Positions 37,801-51,026 of a DNA stretch of 64,000 nucleotides are shown one piece after another. The position numbers and the translations under genes were made by a program. The stretch comes from Onchocerca lupi (taxonomy: Eukaryota > Nematoda > Chromadorea > Rhabditida > Onchocercidae): NCBI GenBank assembly GCA_028564675.1, contig JAOVVO010000240.1:42302-106301 (forward strand). The letters are read 5' to 3'. The stretch's first letter is position 1, and every line of letters begins with the position of its first letter. The notes beneath the pieces were generated by a model. It made no database searches. It had not been told where the DNA came from and saw nothing but the letters and a program-made list of their open reading frames with translations.

Positions 37801-40800
37801 TGGTAAACCTAAAAATACTCTAATTTGATTTTCGAAATTCAGAAGACCCTTTATATGTACTGATAATTTAAAAATCTGTAAAAAATTAAAATAATTTCTC
37901 TATTTCACTAAGAAAAATTCTCTATTTTTTTTCTCTATTTTGATTATTGCATAAGTTATGACTTATCAAAAACATAATTAAAAGTCTGCAAAAAATTTCA
38001 AACAAATAATTTTATTAATTTTGGAGTTATGCACAAGTTTCGTAATCAATCTTTTTGAACGTAAATTAGGATTAACAATAAGCTTGTCTTACGATATTAA
38101 TATTTTATCTAAAAATTATAACTTATGGAATTGTAAAATTGTTAAGACTTATCTTTAAAATTAGAAAAACAAGAAATTCTTAATTCTAAAATAAATAGAG
38201 ATAATTCATGGCAAGAATAGGAGTAATTTAAATATTAGTGTAAATTTCTAGCGATCTAAATTTAATTATTTTAGATTAGAATATCACCAAGATAGTTATT
38301 CATGCAGAATACATGAATTTGAATTATTCTTTTTCTTAAGCATAATTCAAATTTAACCATTCTTCATTCATCCCATTCAGTGAATGCATGTCATATGTAT
38401 TTCTTGCCCAATATTTTCAGGTCTAACGAGTACCATCATAAATGAATTGAAATTAAGAAGTAGAGAATTATTAGCAATCTTTAATTATTGACATTGTACA
38501 ATTGCACGATTAATAATTGTCAAATATATGCTAATTGAAAGTGAAATATTAATCTATCGAGATTGAAAATTGATTAGTCTGTTATTTGGAAAGAAAGAAC
38601 AAAATTGAAGAATGGATAGTTGCTTATCAGATCAATTTTTTTTCCTGATGCTGCTTAAAGGATGGGTATCTCTCAGTGCACCCAATCACCATTCGATTGC
38701 TTCTTTGTCCAAAATTTCCAAATATTTTCCAGTTTTAAATAAACAACCTTATATGACCATTGTGATAAAAATATAATATGATAAGATTGATTTTTTCCAA
38801 CAAAGGGAATGTATATTATAGTGCATTAAAATGAATAATACTATTACTTAATTGGCATTATTAAAAAATGGAATAGACAATATAAGGCAAATATTAGAAT
38901 ATCGTCAGAAAAATTATTCTACCACATGTATATAAATATAATTTACAATTAAAATTAGCATTTAGCTATATAATTTGCAGATATTACGCATTTTGAAAAA
39001 GCAGAATTTAGAGCGGTGTGAATAAAAATTTAAAATTAATTACTGATAATTAATGAATAATAGTGCGGTAATGATGTCATTGTTAACTAAATGCGGTTGC
39101 TATTATTGATATGGTATCATATGTTGATATAATCGAATTATCTAACATCACCCCAGATGATATTATTAGATGACGAATGATAAAGGAAAGATAAAATGAT
39201 TAGTTTTATTGCTTAATCTTGTATTAATCACTCAAACATTAGTTCAGATTTCCAAACAATCAAATCAACCAGTGCTGGTGATTGTCGTTCGATTGATCCA
39301 TTAGCTAAAAACTTAGCCGAAGATATGATTAAAAATGGCCTTATTGATTCAGCTGAGGATATTTCAAGCAGAAGATTGTTATCAATCGATGACGTTACTA
39401 AAGCTGTTGGTACGGGATGTGTGCCAATGGTAATTTCAATTTATAAATTTTGTTTAAACTTAAATTTCAATTCAAAAAATTATAAAAAAATTTGCATTTC
39501 AGCTCACTGACACTGATTGTGCACGCTCGTTGTGTTATCATTTGATGTATCGGAGTTTTGATGGTGTTTGCAATAATCTAAGAAAACCACTTCTTGGTGC
39601 TGCCTTTAGACCATATTTCAGGTAGTTTATAATTAATTACTCATTTTTATGGTTTATTTCGAACTTTTTATTTAATCCAGGATTATGCAAATTTTTATAT
39701 ATACAATATTTATGAATTATTCCGATCAAAAAAATATATCACCTGCATTACAATGCACCGCATTGCATTGTATGAGCAAAACATAAAGACTTAAAATTAT
39801 GCCAAATTAAGTTTAGATAGTTTCGGAATTCGAATTAAAATTTGAATTGTTTTTTAACAAACAAAGATCTATTCTGTTCAGGAGTGAATCAGTTAAAGTT
39901 TTGGAAATAATTATAGACTTTCTCTTTGAAATACTGAATTTTAAATTATATTTCATTATCAGATTTTTTCACATCAACCTAATTTCAAGCAATTTGTAGA
40001 CATCTACCGGCTGAATACGATGATAGAATATCGGAACCTGTTTGTTAGTTTTCCTGTTTTTTCAAGTTTTCAGCTGATTTTTATTACCAGTGATTCTGGG
40101 ATAATTTTGATCGTAGATTTAATCATTATTCCGAATGTAAAATCAAAAATCAATGATTTTATTTCATTCCTTCATTCATTTTGCTTTCTTTGTTCATTCT
40201 TCACTTTTTCTTTCTTTTTTTTTTCAAAGTGCCACAATTTCGTAATTTCGCCGTTTTTTGCAATAAATATTCATTAAATTTAGAAAAAGAATTGCTTCAA
40301 ACCAGACAAATTTCCACTATTTTACATAATGTTTAACTGAATTTTCAAAATTGGAAAGATTAAATTTAATTAATGAAATTATGGATAGTACTGATTCATT
40401 AAACCATAATATTGTAATATTTTGTGTATTGAAAATGATAACTGTGAGCTGGAAACATATTTAAATAGCTTATCGAATTAAATAATAAGTGACATTAATT
40501 TGAACGAGTAATCATTGCAGCCTCTTCTTTTTTATTTTTTAGTCCTTTCTTTTTTTTTTTTTTATCAATAACTAAAATAGTAGATGCTTAGTATATGGTA
40601 ACCAATTAATTTTATTCATCATATTATTTAAAGCAAAGAAAAATTTCACTTATAAAATTATATTTGTTTCATCATAATTTGAATAAAATAACAATAACAA
40701 CAAAAAAGAGAGAAAAAATCATTCATAATAAGTTTGGAAGAAAAATAACAAATATTTTCTCAGTTTTGAATTATATTTTGAAAATTTGAAATCTTATCCA

Positions 40801-43800
40801 TTCCTTCAAAAAAAAAACAGTTCTAATAAAAATTAAGTTCAAGAAAAGGGAAAGTAATTCTGAAAATTTGAAAAAAATAATTTTAGCTTCATTACGACTT
40901 ACACGTCCAACAGCACGTGAAGTGTCACGTAAGCTATTATCCAGTTCGCAAAGTGTTGAACACGACAAATATAATGCATTAGTGATGCAGTTCGGACAAT
41001 TCATGTCACACGATATTGCCAAAACAACTTTGCAACCATCAGCCAAGTGCGTGTCCTGTGAACCGGTGCCATCCATCTGCATGCCTGTGCCAATCTCGGA
41101 AAATGACAGCAATCAGTCGTACGGCTTTACTCCTTCTTTTGTTTTGTTTAATTTACATAATGAGCTCAGTAATAGACATGAACATTCAATGATATACGAA
41201 TGAAATGAGTGAAGAAAAAATCATTACAAATAATCAAAATTGATCTTTTTTCACAATTTTGTGTTATGGAAATTTCAAATTGATGAGATTGAAAAATATT
41301 CCTTAGATATATACTCCGAACTGATGAGATCCTGCATTGATGCGATTGAAAGATTTTCCTCTGATATATCCTGAACTGCTTAGACTAAGCGATATTTTTA
41401 GATATCCCGAATTGATAGGATTCAAACATGATGATACTTAGAATACCTTTATACTTTAATATCACGAGGATTTCCACAATGAAAAATATTCTTTAGTCAT
41501 ATCTCGAATTGATAAGAATGTTAAGATATCCCTTATTCACCGGTGAAATAGAGCAATCATAAATATTCAATTCTAGTAAAGGCAAAAAACAAATAATGAA
41601 AGAAAAGAACGATAGAAGTATTTATATCATTTGTTCATCAATACTTTTATTAATTTTTCAATAATTTTTATCAGTTTTCTTGGTACAATTAATGTATATA
41701 GTTTGTAATTAAGCAAAAAAAGGATTGAAGTAAAAGAAACACAAAAATTTTCTTAACCAATACCAATTCATTAATGCATCAACAAATTCATTGTTTTAAT
41801 TTTTAAAATTTAAAATAAAAAAAGCAAGGAAATGAAGAAGAATAAAGAAATGCTTTAAATTGTTCAAGAATGAGGGAATCAATAAGAACCGAAAAATAGA
41901 AATAAATCTAGGATGATTACATTTCCTTGCAATCAAAAATAAGAGAAAAATTGTCATTTTGGAAAAAAATAATAAATTTACTCTGTTTTCTACTACCTCC
42001 ATATGATTACCGCCTTCTAAAAACAACGAAAACATTTGGCATGAAATTGAAAATAATTCAAGTAATATAATTGCTATTACAATAAGTCTCTACCGTTTAT
42101 GAAATTATAGCATCCAGAATGAAACAATTCCTAAAATTTCGTTGATTATATGAAACTAGATGAAATTTTGATCATTTAGCTAATAAAATTCTAAGCTATT
42201 TAAGAAAAATGTTATCACTGTCGTATAATTTTAAAATTGATTTTTTTTTTCATTTTATCTTTTCTGTTATCAAATTTTCTGATTGGGATTTTGAAACATT
42301 CATTTTTTTCAAATGCTTAATAAAAGCAAAAAAATCATTGAAATACCATTATTATTATGATAATGAAAAATTCATAGAAACAGAAAAAAACTTCTATTAT
42401 CGATTTTTCTCCGATTGTTTTCGTTTTTTATCACTATAATAATTATTATAAATATATTTGCATTTATCACTCTTTTAGTCATTCTATATTATTATTATTA
42501 TTATTATTATTACAATTTTCAATTACAGCTTTAAACAACGACGCTGCTTGAAAATTTCACGATCGGCACCGATCTGTGGTACCGGTCGAAACGGCGTGCC
42601 ACGTGAACAACTGAACGAGAATACGGCATTCATCGATGCTTCTCCGCTGTACGGATCATCCTTCAAAGATCTGCACAAGTTCCGTCAAGCAAGGACCGGT
42701 TTCCTGCGAATGGACAAGTTTAATAATCAAATGGTTTGTTTCAATCGAGAAATACTTGCTGATTTGACCTTTCAACCAATCAAATTTTTGTAATTGTTCA
42801 AAAAAACAAGGGAGAAGGGGGAAAAATAAAATTGCACATTTAGTTAATATTTATATGAAGTGATTAGTTATCAAATTAGTCGGTAGATAAATTTAACAAA
42901 ATAGCTGATACTGGCAAATTGAAGACTTCGTAATGATGCAACTTCTTGATATTCAAGATCTTATTTTTAATTTTATTACTTTATTTTAATAGCAATTAAA
43001 AAAGGAAAAATGTTGATGATAATATATATATTAATTCAATTGTTCGTCAAATACGATCTTAAAATTTGTTAAAATTACGATTATATCTGGAGTAAACAGC
43101 CAAAGCTGTGTAAAAGGAGATGCCATTCAAGCAGCTGACGGATAACATACGAGGAAATTCAGTAAATTATAAGGATTAATTTAAGTTAATAATTAAAAAA
43201 TTTATGAGTAAATCACTTATCTATGGTGATTATAGAAAACAGTAAAAAATATAAATAAAAGTTAATTTATCGATAAAACATTACAATAAAACAATAATTT
43301 CTGGTGATGATAACATCATTTCGTAGGTATTACCTTTTGATCAGTCGAAATGTAGTTCGCCACAAAAATGTTCGGCAACATTTACCGCAGGTGATATTCG
43401 TGTTAATTTATTCATCGGCTTATCAGCTGTTCATATTTTATTCACACGAGAGCATAACAGGTAAATTATTACTTTTCTAAAAAATTTTTGTTATACTAAC
43501 CTTCTTTTCAGTTCCGTTCTTCTTCATGAATATTTTATTAATTATTATGGAAATTGTATGCAATAAAATATGAAGCAAAACTACTTAATCAATTATCTAT
43601 ATAATCAGAATTGTTATTCATTTATTTTGAATTATCAAAAAAAAAAATGATTTTTTACATGTCATTAAAATTTTTTAAATTAAATTCTATTTATTTCCAT
43701 TGTATTTGCAGTTTTTTGAAAAAAAGAAAAATAATTTAAGCATCATTTAATATTTGAAAATCAACATATTCGTCGTAGATGATATTATTTTTCTAATTGA

Positions 43801-46424
43801 TTATAATGTTAAATAAAAGTTTAAATTTTGCTTTCCCTCTTTCGTTTTTTTCAGGATAGCATCAATTTTGCAAAAATTGAATCCAAATTGGTCTGGTGAT
43901 CGCTTATTCCAGGAAACGCGAAAAATTGTAGGCGCTGAAGTGCAAGCAATAACTTATAAAGAATTTTTACCCAAAATTCTGGGAAATGCGATGGATAAAC
44001 ATATTGGTCCTTACAAAGGATATGATCCGAGAATTGATCCTACCGTTTCCAACGTGTTCACCACATCAGCTTATCGATTTGGACATGGAATGTTACAGGT
44101 CTGTTGCATTAAATTATCTTATCAGCACTTCCTAATTTTTCGTTAAAATTAATTTACATGTTAATTAGTATGTATTGCATGTGAATCTTCTCTATATCCT
44201 ATATTAAAATATTAATTGAATTTGCAGATACACTTCAAGTATTGTTGCAACTTTTACTACATTCTCTAACATCTTACTTATTTTTCTTGTATTTTAGGAA
44301 TTTTATCAACGATTAGATTTTTCCGGAAATAATATTAGTCATGGAGGATTTGTATTTGGCGATGGTATTTTCAAATCAGGCAAAATTTTATTTGAAGGTG
44401 GAATTGATCCAATTATACGAGGTTTCATGATGACGGCTGTAAAACGACCTCATCGAATGAGTAAATCTATCACTGAGAAAATGTTTGGCAGGTAAAATGA
44501 CAAAATTAGCCATTTTAGAATATCAAAATTATCATTGATTATTTCCTGATCATTTCAATTTCACTATGTGACATATGAATTTTTTAATCAAAAAAAAAGA
44601 AAAGAAGGAAATTAATAACAATTCTCATTAAGTACCGATCTTGGATCCGTTAATATTCAACGTGGACGTGATCATGGATTACCATCGTATAACAAATGGA
44701 GGCATTTTTGTGGAATGCCACTAGCTAATGATTTTGAAGATGTGAAAAATGAAATTCTCGATAAAAATATACGTATTAGTTTATCGAGAACTTACCCAAC
44801 ACTTGGTAAATTTCATCGCTTCCTTTTTTTTTCTTTTTTCTTTTTTTTTTTTTTGCTCAACTACATCTTTTGCCTTATCCAATAATTCATTACTGAAACC
44901 AATTTCGCTTGCTTTATTAAATAAATCAAATGCGATGTTAGTATTTCATTAATAACAACTGGAAACGGTGTGTCGCAACTAGCTAACTCACATGTCGCAA
45001 CACGCAAAATAGAAAACTTGCGAGATTCAACTGCGCAATGGAAAAGGCTTAGGTGTAAATAAAGTTCTATTATTTTATCATATTCTTCACCTTATTGATT
45101 ATTAAATTAATTGAATAAATTGATAGATTATTTACTCAAACTGGATATCTTTTCTAATAGCATGAAATTTGAATCAGATACTTTTTCATTTTGATATGAT
45201 CTTTTAATTTTATATTCATTTAATGTTGATATTCGAAAAAATTGATTTAAAAAATTTTTCATCTAATTAATATTATCTGCTGATAAAATATACATAAAAT
45301 CAAATTTTTAAAAGAAAGGATCTCATTGATCTCATTAAATTTCTATTAATTAATATTTTTACCACAAAGAGCAATGCCTATTCCTTCTGCGAATCTTCAT
45401 AATTTTCTCATTTATCTTTTCAAGTTTCATCTTCCTCAATCCAACTATTTGTATATAATTATTTGTTATACCAAATTTTTGGTGATCCTCGACTTCCGAA
45501 TCTTTGCCGTATTTACTATCTCTCCTTTTTTTTTTTTAATTAATTATTCTTATCATATATTTTGAATCTTTCTTTTCTAAATCTTTTACTTCTTCATCTT
45601 CTGAACACTGACATTTTAAAAATTATGAGGCATTATTTTTGCTTACTTATGTTGACTATCTTTCCTTCTTTTTTAGAAAGGAATGGAAGTTTGCCAATTT
45701 TTCAATTTCTTTGAATTTATCAGAAATTGAATTTTTTAAGAATAAAAAAAAAACTTAGAAATTGACCGTATTGATCACAGATGATGTCGATTTATATATT
45801 GGTTCGATGGTGGAAGATCCAGTTATCGGTGGATTAGTTGGTACAACATTAGCTTGCTTAATTGGTGATCAGTTTAAGAGACTGCGTGATGGTGATAGGT
45901 AATATAAATTTAAGAATTTGTTTACTTATTAAAAAACGAAAATAAATAAATGCAATTCATTTAATAGTAGAAAGTTTTTATAAATATAAGAAAGGATGTT
46001 TGAAAACTTTTGATTTCTTTATTATTATTACCAATATTCATCTAGATTTTTGATTTGATTTTTTTAATTTAATTTTTGATTTTTTGAAAAAAGAATTAGT
46101 GTTAAAATGCTAAAATTTTAGATTTCTTATAAAATTTATACAATGCTTATATTGTTTACATATTTAATTTGAACAGTTCATTCAATTATTTCCAACATTC
46201 TTATCATCTTCCTTTTCTTATTTTTTAGATTTTACTACGAACGTCCAGGCATTTTCACCAATGCTCAGTTGGCGGAACTTCAAAAGGTAACATTGGCTCG
46301 CATAATTTGCGATAATGGAGATCGTTTTGAAACCATTTCGCAGGATGCTTTTTTGATACCACAAAGACATCTCACACCATGTTCAGCAATTCCGCGAATT
46401 GATTTAACGAAATGGCGCGAATAA
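28818..46424 (+). CDS. Secreted ShKT-domain animal haem peroxidase, MLT-7/SKPO type, 691 aa, 13 exons
   Basis: Exons: 28818-28872, 30328-30507, 39248-39429, 39503-39621, 40000-40043, 40887-41118, 42529-42733, 43327-43460, 43855-44098, 44298-44491, 44633-44805, 45781-45898, 46229-46424. All introns are GT-AG, phases match throughout, and the 2076-nt model closes at TAA. Exon 1 is a signal peptide (IQQLQFILLFLT). Exon 2 is a ShKT domain (Cys39, 46, 55, 66, 70, 73). The catalytic domain shows distal His235 (GQFMSHDIAKT), Arg364 (AGDIRVN), TREHNR, proximal His461 (YRFGHGMLQ) and NIQRGRDHGLPSYN. Such enzymes use H2O2 for tyrosine crosslinking of collagen and other matrix proteins; the C. elegans relatives act in cuticle formation and defence. 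The donor of exon 6 could instead be at 41115 (same phase). The two acidic residues that form haem ester bonds in mammalian peroxidases are Ser234 and Leu367. Orthology to a particular worm gene is not resolved. Confidence 0.92.
30508..39247 (+). other. Intron 2 of the peroxidase gene, 8.7 kb
   Basis: This intron separates the ShKT exon from the peroxidase-domain exons; phase 1 on both sides fits a direct join. It is AT-rich with a (GT)7 run at 32406-32420. Two places look slightly less random: a 105-codon frame at 34828-35145 and broken coding-like sequence at 34040-34200, neither recognisable. A skipped small exon here cannot be ruled out. Confidence 0.55.
41280..41530 (+). repeat. Degenerate tandem repeat in peroxidase intron 6
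   Basis: The sequence repeats, about every 35-60 bp, a diverged unit of the form TGATGAGATTGAAAAATATT followed by CTTAGATATATCCTGAAC. About five imperfect copies can be seen between 41280 and 41530. Confidence 0.5.
42488..42512 (+). repeat. (ATT)n microsatellite just before peroxidase exon 7
   Basis: Uninterrupted ATT triplets end 16 bp before the acceptor of the exon starting at 42529. Confidence 0.85.
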
Positions 46425-49089
46425 CAGGATGAATTTAAATTAGGGAAGCAACGGATGAAAAAAGGAAAAAATTAATAACTGATGAAGCAGGAGTAGTAAA
46501 CAAATGAAAGTTAGCTATAGGATTAAAATTTTAAAATTACTATTTTGATCAAATCAATTCAATTTATTGTATTGTCATCTTTACATTTACTTCATGCAGT
46601 TTAAATGCCATCTTATTTAAAAAAAACCATTTCCTTTTCCTTTTTTCTTCCTTAATTATCGTGTAGTTTTTTTTTTTTTTGTTTGATTTTGCAGTAATAA
46701 TTTAGCGATGATTTTTATGTTGGTAAGTAGTATGAGGTAACGTTTGAAAATGTTCTACACTTATTCACTTCAATCATCTTGCGCAGGCAATTTGGAAATT
46801 AAATTGTGAAACTAAGTGAACCAAAAAGTTAGTTTACTCTTTAAGGCAGAAGTGCTGGAGGCTTTTTCAAAACAGGTTATTTTTATTAGTCTACATATTA
46901 TGGAAAAAAACATATTAAATTAGTCCTTTTTATAATTAAAGAAGATTAATCTTGAAATAAACAAAAAAAACATTAAGGTAAGAAATAAACATGCGACAAT
47001 AACAGCAACATAAAAAAATAACAACAATAATTTAATAATCATAGAATCTTTGCAAATTTCTCCCACAGTAATTTTAAAAATTTGCTTAACTGAAATTTTT
47101 AAAATCAAATTTAAAATCATTTAAGTTGATTTTGAATTTTTAGAATGACATCTGAATTATCATTTAACCTTTTTACAGAGATTTCAAATGAAATTTCCGC
47201 GACACTATTTGAATTACAGAAGTTTTGAAGAGTTTAACTAAAATTGATTATTCGTTTACTTAAATTTATCTTCAATTGTGAATTCAAATATGAATTCATC
47301 GGATGATCATTCTTCGAAGAAAAGAATTGTATAATTATCGTTGATAACTTTTTGCATACCGAAATTAATTTAATTTCTAATTTAAATAATATTACGTATC
47401 AAGTTATTTCAAGCTGTTTAATAAGTAAATTTACAAGTTGCCTATAAACGAAATCCAATGATATATCATCCATCCATCATCCAGAAATTCCTTTTAATAA
47501 TAATCACAATGAATAAATTTAATCAGATGTATTGAAGATTAATGTTATTTCAGCCATAAATAATGCATCATATTTTAGTAGAATGAGTCAGAATTCATGC
47601 ATACTTATAAACGAATAGTATTTTCAAATGGTTGTAATCATGTCTTGCGACAGAATAATCATTTTAGAATATTGTATCTTTTTTTTTAGGCACATTACTA
47701 CTTTATAATTATATCTCTTTCACAATTTGTGACAGCTATAAATTCGGGCAAATTATGATACTCATTCATTGTATTATTTCACTTTTCTCTTGTTTAAACT
47801 TTTCTGCTCATTAATTAAACCTTTAAACATGAAAAGTTAAAATTTTATTTAATATTTTGCAGTTTTTACAAATAGTTAAAGTTATAAATTTCATCACTTC
47901 GAAATATTTTAATTAAGATTTTTCCAATCCTAAAATTAGCATTTTTCATTCAAAATTTAGTGATATCTGAAAAAATATAAGAAGATTGTAGATTTCCAAC
48001 ATTAGAGATGAAATAGTAGAATATTAAGTCGAAATTTTATCTTAATAAAATGTCCAATCTTTTCTATCTAGATAAACTTGGTGATTTTAATTTAGTAAAA
48101 ATCATCATTTATTCTTTTCTTGATTGTAAATTAGAAATGATAAATATATCAATCAACTAAGTAAATACTTCAAAAATATCAAAGAGAAAATTAATCTATT
48201 GATAAATATAATATAGATATGTTTGCTTGAATAGAATTATTAAGACTTATACTTTACTGCCATATATAAATGAATAGCATTAATATTTTGGTCATTCGAT
48301 ACTATTCGAATATTTTAGTAATAAATTGAAAACAAACTATAATTAAATAATAAAAGACAGAACAAAAAATGTTTCAAAGATATATTTACATTATTAATCT
48401 ATGCATTTTGAATAAAATGGTGTTCTTTTTTATTTTTTTTCTCGATTTTTAAAATTTCATGAACTATTTAAATAGCAAATCAAAATTAATATCTTTATTA
48501 GTTTTGATTTGTTCGTATAATATAGATATCTGTGTATGTATGAGTATTATAGTATATGAAATTTGAAATGTCTGCAAAAAAACAAGTTGTGTAATTAAAT
48601 TTTTGAATTTCTATTTTTTTTTGTCCATTCTCTACTATTTTTATTGAGAATATTTCGTTAATAAAAAGTATGCAATTTAAAATTGTTTAGTGCGCATAAT
48701 ATATTGTATAGAAAACAGAAAAAAAGAATTAATGATTAGTAAAATAAAAATCAAATTAACATTATCTGTTGCTTGGTATATTTGTATGAATGCTTTTGGA
48801 AATTCACACCTTTGTATTCGATATGCGCACTAATATAGTCAGATTATTATGGAAATTAGATGATTCTAATGGAAGAAAAAAAGTTTTCAAACGAGCGATA
48901 AAATGTCAAACGAAAAAAGAAAAAAGAATGGGAAGATTTGAAGGAGAAATAAAGTAACAAAAACTTTCAGTAAGTTGAAATGAAAGTTTTATGAATAGGT
49001 TGAAATATTTGATGGGCAAAGTTGTTTTCTCTTTTTTTTTTTGTATGTGTTAAAACTAGAAAAAAAAATGATGAAATTAAGAAATAAAA
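46425..49089. other. Downstream region of the peroxidase gene
   Basis: AT-rich sequence after the stop codon at 46422-46424. No canonical AATAAA was noticed in the first 250 bp; the 3' UTR end is therefore undefined. No gene, RNA or repeat of note was seen to about 49.09 kb. Confidence 0.45.
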
Positions 49090-49620
49090 AGGGTGATGAT
49101 ATCCGAATGGAGCTTCTTTAAAACGATAGCAACTCACATTTTTCTCTTTAACTGAACCATAAACATCCTTTAAGCAAAGAAATCGGATGCAATTCCTCTC
49201 TGATGGATGTAATTCTATATGAAGAAATGCTTTTTCAATATCAGCTACTATCATATTTTTTTGAAACGAAACTCTAATCAAATGAGGAAGCAATAATTGG
49301 TACCAGATATAAAACATCGTTTAAGCTTTTCCTTCCTTTCAAATGGGATGATGCATCATAAAAAATCCCAGCTTAATTGTTCTAAATACTTCATGATGAA
49401 GCAAATAATGGATAATACCGAACTGATTCATGTCGGGAGATGCTTCTGCAGTTATGTTGTTTCGCAACTGTTTATTTTTAGATGGATTTAAACGAATTAT
49501 TTGAATAAATCCTGGAAAACCAATCATTCTTTTAAAGAAAGAGGAATTGCAGGCAAAACCGAGTTGAAGGGTTTTAATGGTTAGGAGGCAGATAACTTAT
49601 CCTCCTATAGTGGAATTTTT
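49090..49620 (-). pseudogene. BEL/Pao-type LTR retrotransposon, reverse transcriptase fragment, broken
   Basis: Read on the minus strand, two frames join into the start of a BEL/Pao polymerase: SPDMNQFGIIHYLLHHEV near 49395-49450, then, after a frame change and stops, MIVADIEKAFLHIELHPSER and CIRFLCLKDVYGSV, ending CYRFKEAPFGYHHPF near 49095. ADIEKAFL with the following RFLWL- and FKRxPFG-like motifs is typical of BEL/Pao reverse transcriptase. Upstream similarity is faint to about 49620. No protease, RNase H, integrase or LTR was recognised. The first catalytic aspartate (in VADIEKAF) is present and the YxDD region is absent. Decayed and truncated. Confidence 0.72.
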
Positions 49621-49977
49621 TATATATGTGAATCCTAGTGCAATATAGAACATATTTTTCCAGCGCAGAGAGGATTTACCTGTTAACTAGTATAAAGGGA
49701 TCATGTTTTCCACTTGTCAACCATAGCATGATTTATATGTTAGCAAAGAGCAAAGGGAGTTTGTTTAATTCAAATCATCATAGCAAGTACAATTTACAAT
49801 ATTTTAATTATAGTCAAGGTTTGAATAGATTGAAATTTTCTGTACTACAAAGATCTTTAATTATTTGATATTTTTTTATTGAGAATGTTTCGGTTATTTC
49901 TGACAAAGCAAGTAACATTCAGATTTATCTCATCCATTTGAAAGCTATTGCAAAGAAGCGTGCTACTGTAATACTGC

Positions 49978-50002
49978 AAAAAAAAAAAAAAAAAAAAAAA
50001 AA
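49978..50002 (+). repeat. A25 homopolymer
   Basis: 25 A residues followed by G and eight more A. It may mark the 3' end of an old retroposed sequence or simply be a homopolymer. Confidence 0.85.
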
Positions 50003-50979
50003 GAAAAAAAAGAAATGCTATAAAAATAATGGGAGTGAAGATTCAGAAGTTGAAAGGCAAAGATTGCAGGGTAAATAATGTTGTAAAATTATGGACTTAG
50101 TTGCTGTCGATACTACTGTTAGGAAATCAACATCAACAGTTAAACAGCTCTGAAGCCATCGAAATTATAATTCGTTAATCTGTACCTAAGATGTAATTCC
50201 ATTATCTCTGTTTTTCGTATTTCTCAATTTGCCCTTCAAAAATATAAGAAAAACAATTTTCTCCAAGAAGGACTCTATCGATTAAATCAATTACGAATTT
50301 GATTAATTTAAAGGACACATTTCATTTCTCGTGAATGTATGCGCTTATAGTCAAATTTTACCTAAGATTTAACATTCCCTATGCTATGTGCTAACCAAAA
50401 AACCATTTAATTTCATCCTTCGGTAGATAATATGACTGCAAGCCAATATATGAGAAATTGTTGAATTTAAAAAATGTGAAAAAGAATCAATGAATTAAAA
50501 AGGAAAAAAAAAATCGATTGAGCACTGATATGCGAGAGAGAAGTTTAAATTCTAAGTTCCTTTGCAAAGGTAAACTTTAAGGACTATAATTGTTTCTGTG
50601 CACCGCCGTTTCTCTCAAATGATGGCGGATAAATGGGAAATAACATGTCAGCCATTCCTCCTTACCCGATCTGGACTAAAAAAATCTCGTTTATACAAAT
50701 TCATTCTAATAAAATAGAATGAACGATAATGGTTCAGGTCCACTCTTTATCTCTTGTAGTTGCGATTATAAATGCCAAAGATGCAAAAAACATCCCTCAT
50801 AAGATTAACTATCCATTCACGGATCGAATTCCAAAGCTATTTGAGAATGAAGCAGGCAAGAATTATCAGTGTCTCAATAATGTATTTATGCAATCACTTA
50901 TTTTCAAGCCTTCCATATTTGTGAATCGATATGGCAATTTTGTTTCTATTTTATTTGTTAGAAAGAATCAAAATAAATA

Positions 50980-50980
<1 letters not shown>

Positions 50981-51025
<45 letters not shown>
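50981..51025 (+). repeat. A45 homopolymer
   Basis: 45 consecutive A residues, the longest homopolymer in the window. It creates a lysine run in the overlapping frame 50729-51067, which I do not regard as a gene. Confidence 0.9.

Positions 51026-51026
<1 letters not shown>

Noticed and set aside
40868..41203. Continuous 111-codon peroxidase frame beyond 41118
   Set aside because: After ENDSNQS the residues are no longer peroxidase-like; a phase-matching donor there joins to FKQRRCLK in the next exon.
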